Assembly (NCBI GenBank): GCA_937875805.1
Contig: CALFHG010000309.1
Span: forward strand, 1-5,435
Direction: 5' to 3'
Length of the DNA: 5,435 bases
Source of the DNA: an uncultured Nitrosopumilaceae archaeon
GTDB taxonomy: Archaea > Thermoproteota > Nitrososphaeria > Nitrososphaerales > Nitrosopumilaceae
Position numbers and translations under genes: made by a program
Part shown: positions 5,121 to 5,435 of the stretch, one piece after another
Layout of the letters: each line of letters begins with the position of its first letter
How positions within the stretch are numbered: the stretch's first letter is position 1
Notes under the pieces: generated by a model
What the model was told of the DNA's origin: nothing
What the model saw: the letters and a program-made list of their open reading frames with translations, nothing else
Database searches by the model: none

Positions 5121-5180
5121 TTGATAAAGTTTATTGAGAGATATGTCAGGCTTTATCGAATTTAATCTTGATCACCTGAC
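5121..5180. repeat. Two interleaved inverted repeats, possible operator
   Basis: GATAAAG (5123-5129) pairs with CTTTATC (5151-5157), and GTCAGG (5145-5150) pairs with CCTGAC (5175-5180). The arms are perfect but short (7 and 6 bp) and separated by 21 and 24 bp. The first arm coincides with the TATA-like box of the zinc-ribbon gene, so a protein bound there would affect transcription. The arms are short enough that chance is not excluded. Confidence 0.35.
5122..5129 (-). promoter_or_regulatory. TATA-like box for the zinc-ribbon gene pair
   Basis: The minus strand reads CTTTATCA, with exactly 22 nt between it and the ATG at 5099. Archaeal TATA boxes lie about 25 bp before the transcript start, so the mRNA would begin at or next to the start codon. 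The match to the TTTAWATA consensus is only moderate; the spacing shared with two other boxes in this window is the main support. Confidence 0.45.
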
Positions 5181-5267
5181 GTAAATCAACTAGCAAAATA
5201 ACTACGGCATTATTGCGTTTATAATTAAATGTCAATTAGTTTAGATTAACTAGGCTAAGTATTTTAT

Positions 5268-5435
5268 TCAGGCATTTTCAGATAATCGTCCTACATGGGA
5301 ATCAAATTCTTTATTTCCTTTATCTTCATTATCTAATTCTTGTTTTGAGTTAACTGCTTTCTCAAAGTCGTCCCATGTGTTGAATTTTTTTCGAGAGTTT
5401 GAAGTAATTTTTGCCCTCATAGGAATACCGTCTTC
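5268..5435 (-). CDS. C-terminal 55 residues of an unknown protein (cut by window edge)
   Basis: A minus-strand frame is open from the window edge at 5435 to a TGA at 5268-5270. The peptide runs EDGIPMRAKITSNSRKK... and ends ...VGRLSENA. It is charged and polar, with FNTWDDFEKAV (about 18-28) as its only noticeable motif and a long D/E/K/N-rich segment after it. The frame uses sensible codons and matches the direction of all neighbours, so I take it as the end of a real gene. A short gene starting at the internal ATG (residue 6) is possible but less likely, because the frame is still open upstream. No function can be given. Confidence 0.65.
   Translation of the reverse strand, partial: EDGIPMRAKITSNSRKKFNTWDDFEKAVNSKQELDNEDKGNKEFDSHVGRLSENA

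Larger units (their letters stand above)
5100..5267. other. Gene-free spacer with interleaved inverted repeats and promoter candidates
   Basis: This is the only sizeable non-coding stretch in the window. It holds the TATA-like box for the zinc-ribbon gene, two interleaved inverted repeats (5121-5180), an AT-rich near-palindrome TTTATAATTAAA (5218-5229) that could be a second TATA element, and a small inverted repeat TAGTT...AACTA (5237-5241 and 5248-5252). No poly-T terminator after the 5268 stop, no tRNA-like fold and no further ORF are evident. Confidence 0.6.

Noticed and set aside
5100..5267. tRNA gene or attachment site in the spacer
   Set aside because: No cloverleaf, CCA end or T-loop consensus is visible and there is no integrase nearby to suggest an att site.

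Overview
The window looks like a stretch of an ammonia-oxidising archaeon (Nitrososphaerota, Nitrosopumilus-like) or one of its mobile elements. The DNA is AT-rich. Internal genes have archaeal Shine-Dalgarno motifs. One gene (4607-4810) encodes a short zinc-ribbon protein with the CQGICK...CEIF...W.GLFCPCC..RLR pattern that I know from many small proteins of this phylum. No tRNA, rRNA, CRISPR array, transposase, integrase or replication gene is visible, so the element type (provirus, plasmid, integrated element or genomic island) cannot be decided here.

All eleven genes lie on the minus strand and are packed with overlaps or gaps of a few bases. In transcription order (high to low coordinates) they are: the C-terminal end of an unknown protein (5268-5435); a 151-bp gene-free spacer with two interleaved inverted repeats plus a probable promoter; a multi-cysteine zinc-ribbon protein (4803-5099); the small thaumarchaeal-type zinc ribbon (4607-4810); four small, mostly basic unknown proteins (4249-4557, 3857-4249, 3600-3854, 3322-3603); another small unknown protein (3024-3296); a 432-aa secreted-signal, single-pass, coiled-coil membrane protein (1729-3027); a 378-aa membrane protein with three predicted membrane segments (606-1742); and the N-terminal 201 aa of a protein with an H-x2-H...C-x2-C motif (1-603, cut by the window edge).

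The start regions suggest three transcription units. The first genes of each (5099, 4557 and 3296) lack a clear Shine-Dalgarno motif. Each instead has a TATA-like box ending exactly 22 nt before the start codon, as expected for leaderless mRNAs. The genes inside the units have Shine-Dalgarno-like motifs or stop/start overlaps. The last unit (3296 to beyond position 1) forms a translationally coupled membrane-protein module and is the best candidate for an undescribed cell-surface or virion-related complex.

The most striking structural feature is a 49-bp segment, start codon included, present at the 5' ends of two adjacent genes (3857-4249 and 3600-3854). The copies match at 48 of 49 bases and the genes differ completely afterwards, so two unrelated proteins carry the same 16-residue N-terminus (one substitution).
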